Source: Hyphomicrobiaceae bacterium
GTDB lineage: Bacteria; Pseudomonadota; Alphaproteobacteria; Rhizobiales; Methyloligellaceae
Assembly (NCBI GenBank): GCA_020637815.1
Contig: JACKJS010000002.1
Location: forward strand, 248,001-312,000
Direction of reading: 5' to 3'
DNA: 64,000 nucleotides
Part shown: positions 35,492 through 43,630 of the stretch, piece after piece
How the letters are laid out: every line of letters begins with the position of its first letter
Numbering within the stretch: position 1 is the stretch's first letter
The notes under the pieces: generated by a model
The model's input: only the letters and a program-made list of their open reading frames with translations
Databases searched by the model: none
Told to the model about the DNA's origin: nothing
Position numbers and translations under genes: made by a program

Positions 35492-38254
35492 TCACCCTTC
35501 ATCGGGGATTTCGCCATCCCCGGCGGTGTGGCGCTTGGGGAATAGAAGCCGCTGATAGAACCAGCCGATTCCGATCAGTACCGCGCCGAGGCCGAGGAAG
35601 GACAGCGCGCGGAGGATGCCGGTGAGGTCCGCCATGTCGATGACGAAAACCTTGACGATCGTCAGCCCCACCACGAAGGCCGAGCAGGCGCGCAACGTGG
35701 CGGACTTTGCCCAAATGCCGGCAAGGAGCAACGCCGTGCCGAACAGCAGCCAGACGGCAGAGTAGGTGTACTGTTCCGCGCTCGTGGTCTTGTGCGCGGT
35801 CAACTCCGGACCGTGGAACAGGGTTCGGATTTCGAGACTGACATAGGTGAGAGCCAGGACCAAGGCGGCGACAACGGCCATGGTGACGTACCGGCGCCGC
35901 CAGGCATTGCGAACCGAATAGGCGAGGCCTGCAGTCATCACCGCGGGCAAACCGTAGCCGAGCAGTACGAGGTTGAAGACCGGTCCGCCGACGGGATCGC
36001 CGGTGACGAGCGGATTGTGAGTCAATCCGAGGCCGATGGCGGCATAGGCGAGAAGAGCGAGCGCGAGGCCCTTCGCGGCCCAGGCGAAGACAGGGCTCCC
36101 GTTTCCTTTCGAAAGATGGACGAGCCCGATGGTCACAACGAGCAGCAGGGTGAGGTCGAGCCCGATTTCGGCCAGCGTGACACCCATTCGGTCGATCCGG
36201 CCGCCGCCGGTGAAGTGGTGGATCTCGAGGGTCACGAGGAGAACCATGAAGACGACCGCCGTGGTGTCGGCCAAGCGGCTCGCGAAGTCGTCAGCCGTTC
36301 GCCGCAGCATCATTCCGGCGGCTGCGAAGGCCACGGCGGGGACGCCATAGCCGTAGAGCAGCCAGTTGACGATCGGTGTCCGGCCGAGGTCGCCGCCGAC
36401 CACGTCCGGGAACAGCACGACGCGGAATAGGACGAGCCCGGTGACGATCGAGGCGAGCCAACGCAGGACTTCCCACGGCCGCCGGGTGTGGACCCAGGCG
36501 ATGCCCGGCACCATGGCGGAGAGGGCGATGGTGAGCCAGCCCTTCTCGAGGGCAAGGCTGAGCGCCAGCGCGAGGGCCGCGACCGCGCCGGTCGCGAAGA
36601 TCCCGCCTGCCTCGGTCTGTCCCGGACAAGATGGCCGCTTTGCGATGGCCTCCGTAGCGAAGACGAAGAGCGCGGCCAGCGCTAGGGCGACCGCGGCGAA
36701 CGGCAAAGACGTTTCGAAGGCGGCCGCCCGCCAATAAAGACTTGCCAGCAGGACCAGCGGCGTTGCGACAGCCGGTAAGCTCCAAAGGACCGCGACGATG
36801 GTCTGGCGGCAGCGCCGCTGTGCGAGAAAGCCGGATGCGCCGAACAGGGCCGCGAGGCCGGTCGCCACGGCAAGCGGTGCCCCGAACAGGAAACGGTCCG
36901 TGTGCCAAGTCGCGTCCCGCGGGAAACCCGCGAGGACCAGGATTTCTGGGGTGTTCATGCTGAAGGCCCATCGCGCAACGACCCACATGACGAGCAATGC
37001 CGCCGCGAGCACCGCGCCGAGCGTCGCGTTCGTTCGCAAGGAGATGGCCACGGTCACCGCCACGCCGCTGATGAAAACCAGCGTTGCCGCATCGTTGTAT
37101 CCAGTTGCGAGCATGAGAAGGGTTGCGCCCGCCAGATAGGCCGAAAGGAGGGCCGACGAGAGCGGGTCGACCTCGTTCTTGTCGTCGATCGGCCCCAGCA
37201 TGAAATTCGGCGCGATCAGGAGCGCGACGAGGCCGTACCCAGCGGCAAGATAGAGCGCGTGGGGGAGGACGGCTCCGGTTTCGGTGATGCCTGCCAGGGA
37301 CCAGAGCATTGCGCCGGCGACGGCCGTGATCGCAAGCCACGCCCAGCGCCGGATGCGTGCCAGGCTCAAGGTCGCCGCGGTGGCGATGGTGAGGTAGACG
37401 TACAGCGCCCAATAGTTCGGCGCGTCGGTCGACACGATCGCCGGCGTGAGATAGGCGCCGACGAGGCCGAGGCCCGCCAAGACCGGCCCATACAACAGCG
37501 CCGCAGCGAGCGTTCCGAGCGCGACTACGCTCAAGAGAACGAACGCCGCGAGCGGGTCGAGGAAGTCGTAGAGCGCATAGGCGGCGTAGACGTCGGCGAA
37601 CGCGATCGCCGTGCCTGCCGCCGTCAGGATGCTTGGGATATGGGCCGACGAAATGCCGGCAAAGCCGGTGCCGCGTTCGTTGCGGCGAAGGAATTCGCCT
37701 GCGGCGGCGAGGGCGGCGGCGAGAATCGCCGCAAGAAGGACACGGGCACCGGGGCCGAACCAGCCCTGTTCGATGGAATAGCGTAGTAGGAAGAAGCCGC
37801 CGAGGGTGAGTGCGATCCCGCCGACCCAGACGACCCATTGAGTGCCGAAGCGCTCCTCGATGCCGATCTGTTTTGCAGGCCTGGCCCCTGCCGCACCGAT
37901 GGCGGTGTCAGGCGGAGGAGCCTTGCCGAACTCGGCTTCTTTGTCTGCCGGTCCCTTGTCTTCCGCCCTTGCGTCTTCCGCCCCTGTGTCTTCCGCACTT
38001 GTGTCTTCCGCTCCGGTGACCTTGGGCGTGTCGTCCGACGCCGTCTTACGGGTCGTTTCATCGGCTGTCTGTCCTGCCGCGGGCTCCTGGGGCGTCAGCG
38101 CGGCGGGCGCTTCCTGCGCGCTCGGGCTTGTTCCGAGTTCCGAGACCCGCTTCTCGAGCTCGCTCAGCCTAAGGTCCAGCCCCCTTATGCGTTTTCGCGC
38201 CGAGATAAGGGACAGCGCCAGGACAACAAGGGCGGCAAGAACGAGAAATTCCAT
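35492..38254 (-). CDS. DUF2339 family polytopic membrane protein
   Basis: The 920-aa protein has an N-terminal membrane helix (residues 2-18), a short coiled coil (RGLDLRLSELEKRVSEL) and a low-complexity acidic segment (about 55-110) with repeated AEDT/AEDA units. A C-terminal region then carries more than twenty predicted membrane helices. IEERFGTQWVVWVGGIALTL, followed by GGFFLLRYS, is the family hallmark at the start of the membrane part. The function of the family is unknown; an envelope role is inferred. The repeat segment is visible in DNA as CTTCCG-containing units at about 37957-38015. Confidence 0.85.
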   Translation of the reverse strand: MEFLVLAALVVLALSLISARKRIRGLDLRLSELEKRVSELGTSPSAQEAPAALTPQEPAAGQTADETTRKTASDDTPKVTGAEDTSAEDTGAEDARAEDKGPADKEAEFGKAPPPDTAIGAAGARPAKQIGIEERFGTQWVVWVGGIALTLGGFFLLRYSIEQGWFGPGARVLLAAILAAALAAAGEFLRRNERGTGFAGISSAHIPSILTAAGTAIAFADVYAAYALYDFLDPLAAFVLLSVVALGTLAAALLYGPVLAGLGLVGAYLTPAIVSTDAPNYWALYVYLTIATAATLSLARIRRWAWLAITAVAGAMLWSLAGITETGAVLPHALYLAAGYGLVALLIAPNFMLGPIDDKNEVDPLSSALLSAYLAGATLLMLATGYNDAATLVFISGVAVTVAISLRTNATLGAVLAAALLVMWVVARWAFSMNTPEILVLAGFPRDATWHTDRFLFGAPLAVATGLAALFGASGFLAQRRCRQTIVAVLWSLPAVATPLVLLASLYWRAAAFETSLPFAAVALALAALFVFATEAIAKRPSCPGQTEAGGIFATGAVAALALALSLALEKGWLTIALSAMVPGIAWVHTRRPWEVLRWLASIVTGLVLFRVVLFPDVVGGDLGRTPIVNWLLYGYGVPAVAFAAAGMMLRRTADDFASRLADTTAVVFMVLLVTLEIHHFTGGGRIDRMGVTLAEIGLDLTLLLVVTIGLVHLSKGNGSPVFAWAAKGLALALLAYAAIGLGLTHNPLVTGDPVGGPVFNLVLLGYGLPAVMTAGLAYSVRNAWRRRYVTMAVVAALVLALTYVSLEIRTLFHGPELTAHKTTSAEQYTYSAVWLLFGTALLLAGIWAKSATLRACSAFVVGLTIVKVFVIDMADLTGILRALSFLGLGAVLIGIGWFYQRLLFPKRHTAGDGEIPDEG
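37957..38015. repeat. Short in-gene tandem repeat (15-bp units) in the DUF2339 gene
   Basis: Four consecutive 15-bp units share the core TGTCTTCCGC on the plus strand and encode SAEDT, GAEDA-type pentapeptides on the minus strand. The array is in frame, so copy-number change would lengthen or shorten the linker without a frameshift. Confidence 0.6.
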
Positions 38255-38383
38255 GGGGGCCGATCGGCTGGGGTCCGGACGTGACGGGCCATGATCTGGA
38301 TGAGCGCCACGAGGACACCGGTCTTATCAGGCGATCGTGTCCGAATTTCTAACGCTGCGTGACGTGTGCAGGTCATGCCAAGC

Positions 38384-38418
38384 AAAATGGCGGCCCCGAC
38401 ATGCCGGGAACCGCCATT
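38384..38418 (-). terminator. Terminator-like hairpin after pqqA copy 1
   Basis: On the minus strand AATGGCGG (38418-38411) pairs with CCGCCATT (38393-38386), followed by TT and then GC. It lies 30 nt after the stop of the first pqqA. The same stem recurs after copy 2, showing that the terminator was duplicated with the gene. Confidence 0.65.
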
Positions 38419-38448
38419 CTCGATCTACCTGATTGATCGGCGCGGAAT

Positions 38449-38538
38449 TTACGCGCGGTCGAGCTCGGCAGGCAGGTAGGAAGTCACTTCCATCCCAGCT
38501 TCGGACTCGGTGATCTCGGGCTTCAGCCATTCTTTCAT
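38449..38538 (-). CDS. pqqA: PQQ precursor peptide PqqA, copy 1
   Basis: This 29-aa peptide is too short for routine gene calling. It contains the PqqA core GMEVTSYLPAELD, in which Glu17 and Tyr21 (E-x3-Y) are the residues that the radical SAM enzyme PqqE cross-links during pyrroloquinoline quinone synthesis. The C-terminal half closely resembles methylotroph PqqA peptides; the N-terminal half (KEWLKPEITESEA) is more acidic. AAAGGAGACGACC precedes the ATG. The peptide is identical to copy 2, with four differences in 90 nt, all silent. No pqqB, C, D or E gene is in the window. PQQ would serve periplasmic dehydrogenases such as XoxF or MxaF (inference). Confidence 0.9.
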   Translation of the reverse strand: MKEWLKPEITESEAGMEVTSYLPAELDRA

Positions 38539-38582
38539 GGTCGTCTCCTTTCGTTTCACGATGATCCTAGGGTGCGGCAGTT

Positions 38583-38600
38583 CGGATGAGCGGCGCATGA
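38583..38600 (-). promoter_or_regulatory. Conserved element upstream of pqqA copy 1
   Basis: On the minus strand this reads TCATGCGCCGCTCATCCG, nearly the same as TCATGCGGTTCTCATCCG upstream of copy 2. It lies 45 nt before the start codon. Conservation between otherwise diverged leaders suggests a promoter or regulator site; its identity is unknown. Confidence 0.35.
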
Positions 38601-38715
38601 CGCATCCATGAAAACGATCTGAACGCCAAACGGTCTGTCGCGGGAAGTGCGGTGCGGTTTACGAACGACCGGGGCGAACCGCGAGCCGGTGCAACGCATA
38701 CAAGGCGATGCATAC

Positions 38716-38754
38716 AAAAATGGCGGCCCCGCAAATCGCTAGGACCGCCATTTT
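38716..38754 (-). terminator. Terminator hairpin after pqqA copy 2
   Basis: On the minus strand AAAATGGCGG pairs with CCGCCATTTTT around a loop of about 18 nt, and the 3' arm doubles as a U-tract. It lies 27 nt after the stop of copy 2 and upstream of the leader of copy 1, so the two copies look like separate transcription units. Confidence 0.7.
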
Positions 38755-38780
38755 CGAAAAACTTGCTAGATCAGCGCGAA

Positions 38781-38870
38781 TTAAGCGCGGTCGAGCTCGG
38801 CAGGCAGGTAGGAAGTCACTTCCATCCCCGCTTCGGACTCGGTGATCTCAGGCTTCAGCCACTCTTTCAT
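38781..38870 (-). CDS. pqqA: PQQ precursor peptide PqqA, copy 2
   Basis: This second 29-aa PqqA is identical in protein sequence to copy 1 and carries the same E-x3-Y cross-link pair (Glu17, Tyr21). The four nucleotide differences (in codons for Glu3, Pro7, Ala14 and Ala29) are all silent, which indicates selection on the peptide after duplication. The ribosome site AAGGAGACGACC is the same as in copy 1. It has its own leader, with a palindrome CGTTCA-G-TGAACG at 38888-38900, and its own terminator. It lies upstream of copy 1 in transcription order and downstream of the MFS pair. Confidence 0.9.
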   Translation of the reverse strand: MKEWLKPEITESEAGMEVTSYLPAELDRA

Positions 38871-38923
38871 GGTCGTCTCCTTCGGTTCGTTCAGTGAACG
38901 TCGTCCGTAGATAATGGCGATGG

Positions 38924-38941
38924 CGGATGAGAACCGCATGA
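38924..38941 (-). promoter_or_regulatory. Conserved element upstream of pqqA copy 2
   Basis: The minus strand reads TCATGCGGTTCTCATCCG, matching the element before copy 1 in 14 of 18 positions. It is 54 nt before the start codon. An AT-rich stretch (38957-38990) lies just upstream, as expected for an active promoter region, but no single -35/-10 pair stands out. Confidence 0.35.
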
Positions 38942-39042
38942 CTCGCACATTAACAGATCATGACAAAAATAATTGTGCAAAAACAGTTCATTGGCAGGTC
39001 TCGCCGGGAATCTTCCCGGGGCTGTCTGACGGGTTCCGGCGG

Positions 39043-39180
39043 CTACTGAAACAGCAGCGCCGCTTTGGCCAGCGTGTTGAAGATGCCCCATAGGAGCGGA
39101 ACGCCGACCAGCGTCCAGGCCAGAACCAGCTTGATCTTGTTCGCCCCCGAGACGGTCTCGTGGTGGGTAGTTTCGCTCAT
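39043..39180 (-). CDS. MFS transporter small subunit (45-aa membrane peptide)
   Basis: A 45-aa protein (MSETTHHETVSGANKIKLVL onward) has one hydrophobic helix (about residues 17-42, LVLAWTLVGVPLLWGIFNTL). It is too short for standard calling. Its ATG shares one base with the stop of the OFA-type MFS gene (TAATG), and GGAGG lies 5-9 nt upstream inside that gene. Small one-helix partners of this kind are known to be encoded next to oxalate/formate-family MFS carriers. A role in assembly or activity of the carrier is inferred from coupling. Confidence 0.78.
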   Translation of the reverse strand: MSETTHHETVSGANKIKLVLAWTLVGVPLLWGIFNTLAKAALLFQ

Positions 39181-40583
39181 TATGCCTCCATCGACGCTTT
39201 AAGTTCTTCGTCGGTCATGTGGTGCTTCTCATGCACTGGCGTCATCAGCCAGTTCAGGATGAAGCCCACGAACAACAGCCCCGCCATGATGTACATGGTG
39301 ACGGAATAGGCGTCCGCTTTCGCCACACCGTGGTTGAGCTGATATTCGCGGATATAGTTCACCAGCACGGGCCCGAACACGCCGGCCGCCGACCAGGCCG
39401 TCAGCAGACGGCCGTGGATCGCACCGACATAGCGCGTTCCGAAAATGTCCCTGAGATAGGCTGGGATTGTGGAGAACCCGCCGCCATACATGGATAGGAT
39501 CACCGCATAGCAGGCGACAAACAGGACGACCGAGTCGATCCGTCCGGTCCAGGGCACGAGGGCATAGAGCACCACGCCGAGGGCGAAGAAGATCATGTAG
39601 GTGTTGCGCCGCCCGATATAGTCCGACGTCGACGCCCAGAAGAAGCGTCCGACCATGTTGAAAATGCTCAGCAGACCGACAAATCCGGCCGCGGCCGCCG
39701 CAGTGATTTGCCCCGGAAACATCTCCTGACTCATGGCCGACGCTTGACTGAGCACGCCGATCCCCGCCGTGACGTTCAAGCACAGAACGCCCCAAAGGAG
39801 GTAGAACTGCTTAGTCCTTAGCGCTTCGTCCACATGGACGTGGGCGGTCGTCACGAGCTTTTTCGGCTGCGCGGGCGGCACATAGCCTTCCGGCATCCAG
39901 CCGTTCGGCGGAACGCGCACGAGCACGGCGCCGATCATCATGAACACGAGATAGATGATCCCGAGCGTGACGAAAGTGGCGGCGACGCCCTTGTCGGTTG
40001 GGGTCGCGAAGTACTGCATCAGCAAGACCGACAAGGGCGAGGCAATCATGGCGCCGCCGCCGAAACCCATGATGGCAAGGCCCGTCGCCATGCCGGGCCG
40101 GTCCGGAAACCAGGTGATGAGCGTCTTGACCGGCGAGATATATCCGAGCCCGAGCCCGCAGCCGCCTAGCACGCCATAGCCGAGATAGATGAGCCAAAGC
40201 TGATGCAGATGCACGCCCAGAGCGGAAATCAAAAAGCCGCCGCCGAAGCACAGAGCCGCGGTAAACATCGCCCGGCGGGGTCCCACGCGGTCGAGCCAAG
40301 TGCCGGTGAAGGCGGCCGCAAGCCCGAGAAAGACGATTGCGAGGGAGAAGATCCAACCAAGCTGCGTCAGCTTCCAGTCGTCGGGCGCGGATTCAGTGAT
40401 GCCGATCAGCTTCGTCATCGGCAGATTGAAGACGCTAAAGGCGTAGACCTGGCCGATGCAAAGATGGACACAAAGCGCCGCGGGTGGCACCAGCCATCGG
40501 CTGAAACCAGGTTTCGCGACGGTGTGCGCCCGGTCGAGCCAGCCGAATATTCCGCCGGAATCCACGGACGTTGCGGTCGTCAT
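39180..40583 (-). CDS. OFA family (oxalate/formate antiporter-like) MFS transporter
   Basis: The 467-aa major facilitator has twelve hydrophobic segments and the OFA signatures CIGQVYAFSVFNLPMTKLIG near helix 1, GCGLGLGYISPVKTLITWFP in helices 4-5, and MYGGGFSTIPAYLRDIFGTR in the second half. It probably exchanges small organic or dicarboxylic acids across the inner membrane; the substrate cannot be fixed from sequence. The C-terminal tail is His/Glu-rich. It is coupled to the 45-aa small subunit downstream and is divergent from the carbonic anhydrase gene (226-bp gap). Confidence 0.87.
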   Translation of the reverse strand: MTTATSVDSGGIFGWLDRAHTVAKPGFSRWLVPPAALCVHLCIGQVYAFSVFNLPMTKLIGITESAPDDWKLTQLGWIFSLAIVFLGLAAAFTGTWLDRVGPRRAMFTAALCFGGGFLISALGVHLHQLWLIYLGYGVLGGCGLGLGYISPVKTLITWFPDRPGMATGLAIMGFGGGAMIASPLSVLLMQYFATPTDKGVAATFVTLGIIYLVFMMIGAVLVRVPPNGWMPEGYVPPAQPKKLVTTAHVHVDEALRTKQFYLLWGVLCLNVTAGIGVLSQASAMSQEMFPGQITAAAAAGFVGLLSIFNMVGRFFWASTSDYIGRRNTYMIFFALGVVLYALVPWTGRIDSVVLFVACYAVILSMYGGGFSTIPAYLRDIFGTRYVGAIHGRLLTAWSAAGVFGPVLVNYIREYQLNHGVAKADAYSVTMYIMAGLLFVGFILNWLMTPVHEKHHMTDEELKASMEA

Positions 40584-40809
40584 GTTTCAAGCCCTCCCCC
40601 ATCGCTTCGCGCTTTTTCGCGTATTGGCGGGCAGTCTGAACGCGCTTTGGGCTCATCGCAAGGGCGCTGTCCACGATAATCACGTGCGCCATTCGAACTC
40701 TTCCAGCCGAGACTTCGATAGGAAATTTCTATTTGTACTGGGAGGGAGAGGGGTTGTTCAACGTGGATTGAACGTGGGCGCCTCGTGCAAATAATTCAAA
40801 GGGACAGCC

Positions 40810-41448
40810 GTGCTCTCGAAAACACTTCTTGATGGATATTGGCGTTTCCGGCGGGAGAACCATTCTGCGGACAAGGGGCGCTACGAACAACTGGCCTCCT
40901 TGGGACAGGCGCCGACAGCGCTTGTCATTGCCTGTTGCGACTCCCGTGTGGATGTTTCGGCGATCTTCGATGCCGGTCCCGGCGATCTCTTCATCGTCCG
41001 GAACGTCGCCAACCTGGTCCCGCCCTTCGAGCCGGACGGCCGGTTTCACGGCACCAGTGCCGCCGTCGAATATGCGGCCATGGTGCTCAAGGTCCCCAAC
41101 GTCATCGTGCTCGGCCACTCGCATTGCGGCGGGATTGCCGCCTATCGCGAGAAGCTGAAGGGCAAGGCCGACGATACGAACTTCATCGGGACCTGGCTGA
41201 CGCAGCTCGATGGGCTCGAAGTGCGCGATGAGGACGAGCAGGCATTCGGCCGGGAGACGGCCTTCGAGCTTGCGGGTGTCCGCCAGTCTCTGGCGAATCT
41301 GCGCACGTTCGATGCATTGCGCGAACGCGAGGCCGAAGGGCTGCTCACGCTGCACGCGCTGCATTTCGATATCGGCAGCGGTGTCGTGCTCGCCCTCGAT
41401 GCAAAAACGGACAAGTTTGCGCAGTTGCCCGAACAGGCCGACGCATAA
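40810..41448 (+). CDS. Beta-class carbonic anhydrase
   Basis: Hydrates CO2 to bicarbonate in the cytoplasm. The 212-aa protein has the zinc ligands Cys43 (CCDSR), His103 and Cys106 (GHSHCGG) and the catalytic Asp44/Arg46 dyad. GPGDLFIVRNVANLVPP and HGTSAAVEYAAMVLKV are typical of the family. The start is GTG at 40810, after GGGAC. In C1-assimilating bacteria it supplies bicarbonate for carboxylases of the ethylmalonyl-CoA pathway (inference). It is divergent from the OFA carrier and convergent with asd. Confidence 0.94.
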   Translation: MLSKTLLDGYWRFRRENHSADKGRYEQLASLGQAPTALVIACCDSRVDVSAIFDAGPGDLFIVRNVANLVPPFEPDGRFHGTSAAVEYAAMVLKVPNVIVLGHSHCGGIAAYREKLKGKADDTNFIGTWLTQLDGLEVRDEDEQAFGRETAFELAGVRQSLANLRTFDALREREAEGLLTLHALHFDIGSGVVLALDAKTDKFAQLPEQADA

Positions 41449-41492
41449 CGCGTCCAGGATTGGTGCGCTCGCGTCCGAAGGTGTGAGGCCCG

Positions 41493-42518
41493 CTAGGCCG
41501 CCTTCTTCAGCATGTCCCGTTCGATCATGGTTTCGGCGATCTGGATCGTGTTCAAGGCCGCGCCCTTGCGCAGGTTGTCGGACACGCACCAAAGCGTCAG
41601 GCCATTGTCGATCGTCTGGTCGTCGCGAACGCGGCTCACGAACGTGGCGTAGTCGCCGACGCACTCGACCGGCGTCACGTAGCCGCCGTCCTCGCGCTTA
41701 TCGACCACGAGCACGCCCGGCGCTTCGCGCAGGACCTCGCGCGCCTCTTCGGCGCTGAGCGGGTTCTCAAACTCGATATTCACCGCCTCCGAATGGCCGA
41801 CGAACACGGGCACGCGGACGCACGTCGCCGTCAGCTTGATCTTCGGATCGAGAATCTTCTTCGTCTCGGCGACCATCTTCCATTCTTCCTTGGTCGAGCC
41901 GTCGTCGAGGAACACGTCAATATGGGGAATGACGTTGAAGGCGATCTGCTTGGTGAACTTCTCGGGCGAGGGCGGATCGGTGACGAAAATGCCCTTGGTC
42001 TGGTTCCACAGCTCGTCCATGGCTTCCTTGCCCGCGCCGGACACGGACTGATAGGTCGAGCAGACCACGCGCCTAATCTTGGCCGCATCGTGCAGTGGCT
42101 TGAGGACCACGACGAGCTGCGCCGTCGAGCAGTTCGGATTGGCGATGATGTTCTTCTTGGTGAAGCCGGAGATCGCGTCCGGATTCACTTCCGGTACGAT
42201 CAGCGGCACGTCCGGGTCGTAGCGCCAGCACGAAGAATTATCGATGACGACGCAGCCAGTCGCGCCGATCCGGGGCGACCATTCCTTGGAGATCGACGAA
42301 CCGGCGGACATCAGCGCGAAATCGACGCCGGAGAAGTCGAAAGTCTCCAGGTCGCGGCATTTCAAGCGCGAATCGCCGTACGAGACTTCCGTGCCGATCG
42401 AACGGCGCGAGGCGATGGGATAGACCTCGTCGGCCGGGAATTCCCGCTCTGCGAGGATGTTCAGCATCTCGCGCCCGACATTGCCGGTCGCGCCGATGAC
42501 GGCGACTTTGTAGCCCAT
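41493..42518 (-). CDS. asd: Aspartate-semialdehyde dehydrogenase
   Basis: NADPH-dependent reduction of aspartyl phosphate to aspartate semialdehyde, on the lysine/threonine/methionine/diaminopimelate route. I chose ATG 42518 (MGYKVAVIGATGNVGREML), with CAGGAGT 7 nt upstream, over the longer frame. The 341-aa protein has the catalytic Cys in IIANPNCSTAQLVVVLKPLH, the phosphate-site segment MSAGSSISKEW and the substrate-binding RVPVFVGHSEAVNIEF. It lies 113 nt downstream of the secreted hypothetical gene and near leuB, a common alphaproteobacterial neighbour. Confidence 0.96.
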   Translation of the reverse strand: MGYKVAVIGATGNVGREMLNILAEREFPADEVYPIASRRSIGTEVSYGDSRLKCRDLETFDFSGVDFALMSAGSSISKEWSPRIGATGCVVIDNSSCWRYDPDVPLIVPEVNPDAISGFTKKNIIANPNCSTAQLVVVLKPLHDAAKIRRVVCSTYQSVSGAGKEAMDELWNQTKGIFVTDPPSPEKFTKQIAFNVIPHIDVFLDDGSTKEEWKMVAETKKILDPKIKLTATCVRVPVFVGHSEAVNIEFENPLSAEEAREVLREAPGVLVVDKREDGGYVTPVECVGDYATFVSRVRDDQTIDNGLTLWCVSDNLRKGAALNTIQIAETMIERDMLKKAA

Positions 42519-42631
42519 TCCAGTACTCCTGATAACGGCGTGCACCTATCGCCGCGCGAAGGCGCCGTTTGGGCGGATGTATGGGAAGGCGCGGCCAAAG
42601 TAAAGACGCCGCTGGTTTGGGAGCCCCCGGC

Positions 42632-43438
42632 CTAGTTGACCCGCCGGCCGGGCAACTCGCCTTTCACTTCGGCACAGCTTTTGGTGGTGAAGTAATTGAC
42701 CATCTTGACCACCTCCGGTCCCAGCACGTTCGACTGGTTGTCGAGGCCGGTTCCCGCATAAAGAATGGGGTAAATCATCAGGGGAGCCGAGACGTCGCCC
42801 CAATTGACCGTGGCCGAGACGGCCTTGCCGTTTTCGAAGGTCACGTCCGGAGAGAGCTCCACTTCGACCACGTAGGGCTCTCCGCCCTCCCGTTGGAGTG
42901 CGCAAGAAACGGTCTGCTTTTCCATTCTGATGGTAGCCTTCGGCGCCCGCATGGCGTCGGCGAGGGCCGCCCGCTCAAGCTTCAGTGCCGACTGGCACAC
43001 GGCGTTGCCCCAGGGCCAGCCTATCTGGTCGCCGAGCATTTTGGTGAGGTCTCCGGCGCGCCAGGTCTTCTTGATGTCGCAGGCGATATCGGGGCCAAGC
43101 GGCTCGCGGGTAGCGATGATGTCGCAGATCTCGATCTTGCAGGCCTTGCGGTCTTCTTTCTCCGCCCTCTCTTCCGGCGTCAGCTCGACTTTCGAACTCA
43201 CTTGCGGACCGAGATCGGGCGCGTCGGGAACTGTGGCTTCCGGGCCTGTGACTTCGGGTTTCGCCACGCCGGAGTCCGTCCCTTCAGACTCGGATGTGTC
43301 GTTCATGGTGGAAGGAGGGGCGGACTTAGGCTCCGCTCCGGCCGACGCGCTTGCTCGCGGCTCGTCAGCCGCCCGTGCGGGCGCTCCGGCCACGAACACG
43401 ATCAATCCTAGAGAAAGCCACCGAAGGGCGTGATTCAT
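42632..43438 (-). CDS. Secreted hypothetical protein
   Basis: Not recognised. The 268-aa form starts at ATG 43438 after TTAGGACTC; the frame extends 23 codons further without a better site. A signal peptide (residues 1-23, LGLIVFVAGAPARA) precedes a low-complexity Ala/Pro/Ser/Glu segment (about 25-90) and a folded domain with six or seven cysteines (KACKIEICDIIATREPLGPD, AVCQSALKLERAAL, VSCALQREGGEPYVVEVELS). Paired cysteines and export suggest a disulfide-stabilised periplasmic protein. It is divergent from the outer-membrane-like gene at 43631. Confidence 0.75.
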   Translation of the reverse strand: MNHALRWLSLGLIVFVAGAPARAADEPRASASAGAEPKSAPPSTMNDTSESEGTDSGVAKPEVTGPEATVPDAPDLGPQVSSKVELTPEERAEKEDRKACKIEICDIIATREPLGPDIACDIKKTWRAGDLTKMLGDQIGWPWGNAVCQSALKLERAALADAMRAPKATIRMEKQTVSCALQREGGEPYVVEVELSPDVTFENGKAVSATVNWGDVSAPLMIYPILYAGTGLDNQSNVLGPEVVKMVNYFTTKSCAEVKGELPGRRVN

Positions 43439-43630
43439 GAGTCCTAACTGGCACGGTTTAGCGACGCGATGATGGCATCGCTTGGCCGGGGATGTCTTTG
43501 GTCGCACTCGCGCGCCACGAATACAATTAATGTACGATATGCATCTATTATATTAAGGTCTTTGCACTTATCGCATTGCCTAGCCTTCCCTAGAGTGCCG
43601 GAATAATCGGCAATTTTGGGGGCACGGTTG

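Noticed and set aside
38891..39091. 66-codon minus-strand frame over the MFS small subunit and pqqA leader
   Set aside because: It is in a different frame from the coupled 45-codon ORF, lacks a ribosome site and covers the AT-rich leader; it is a shadow frame.
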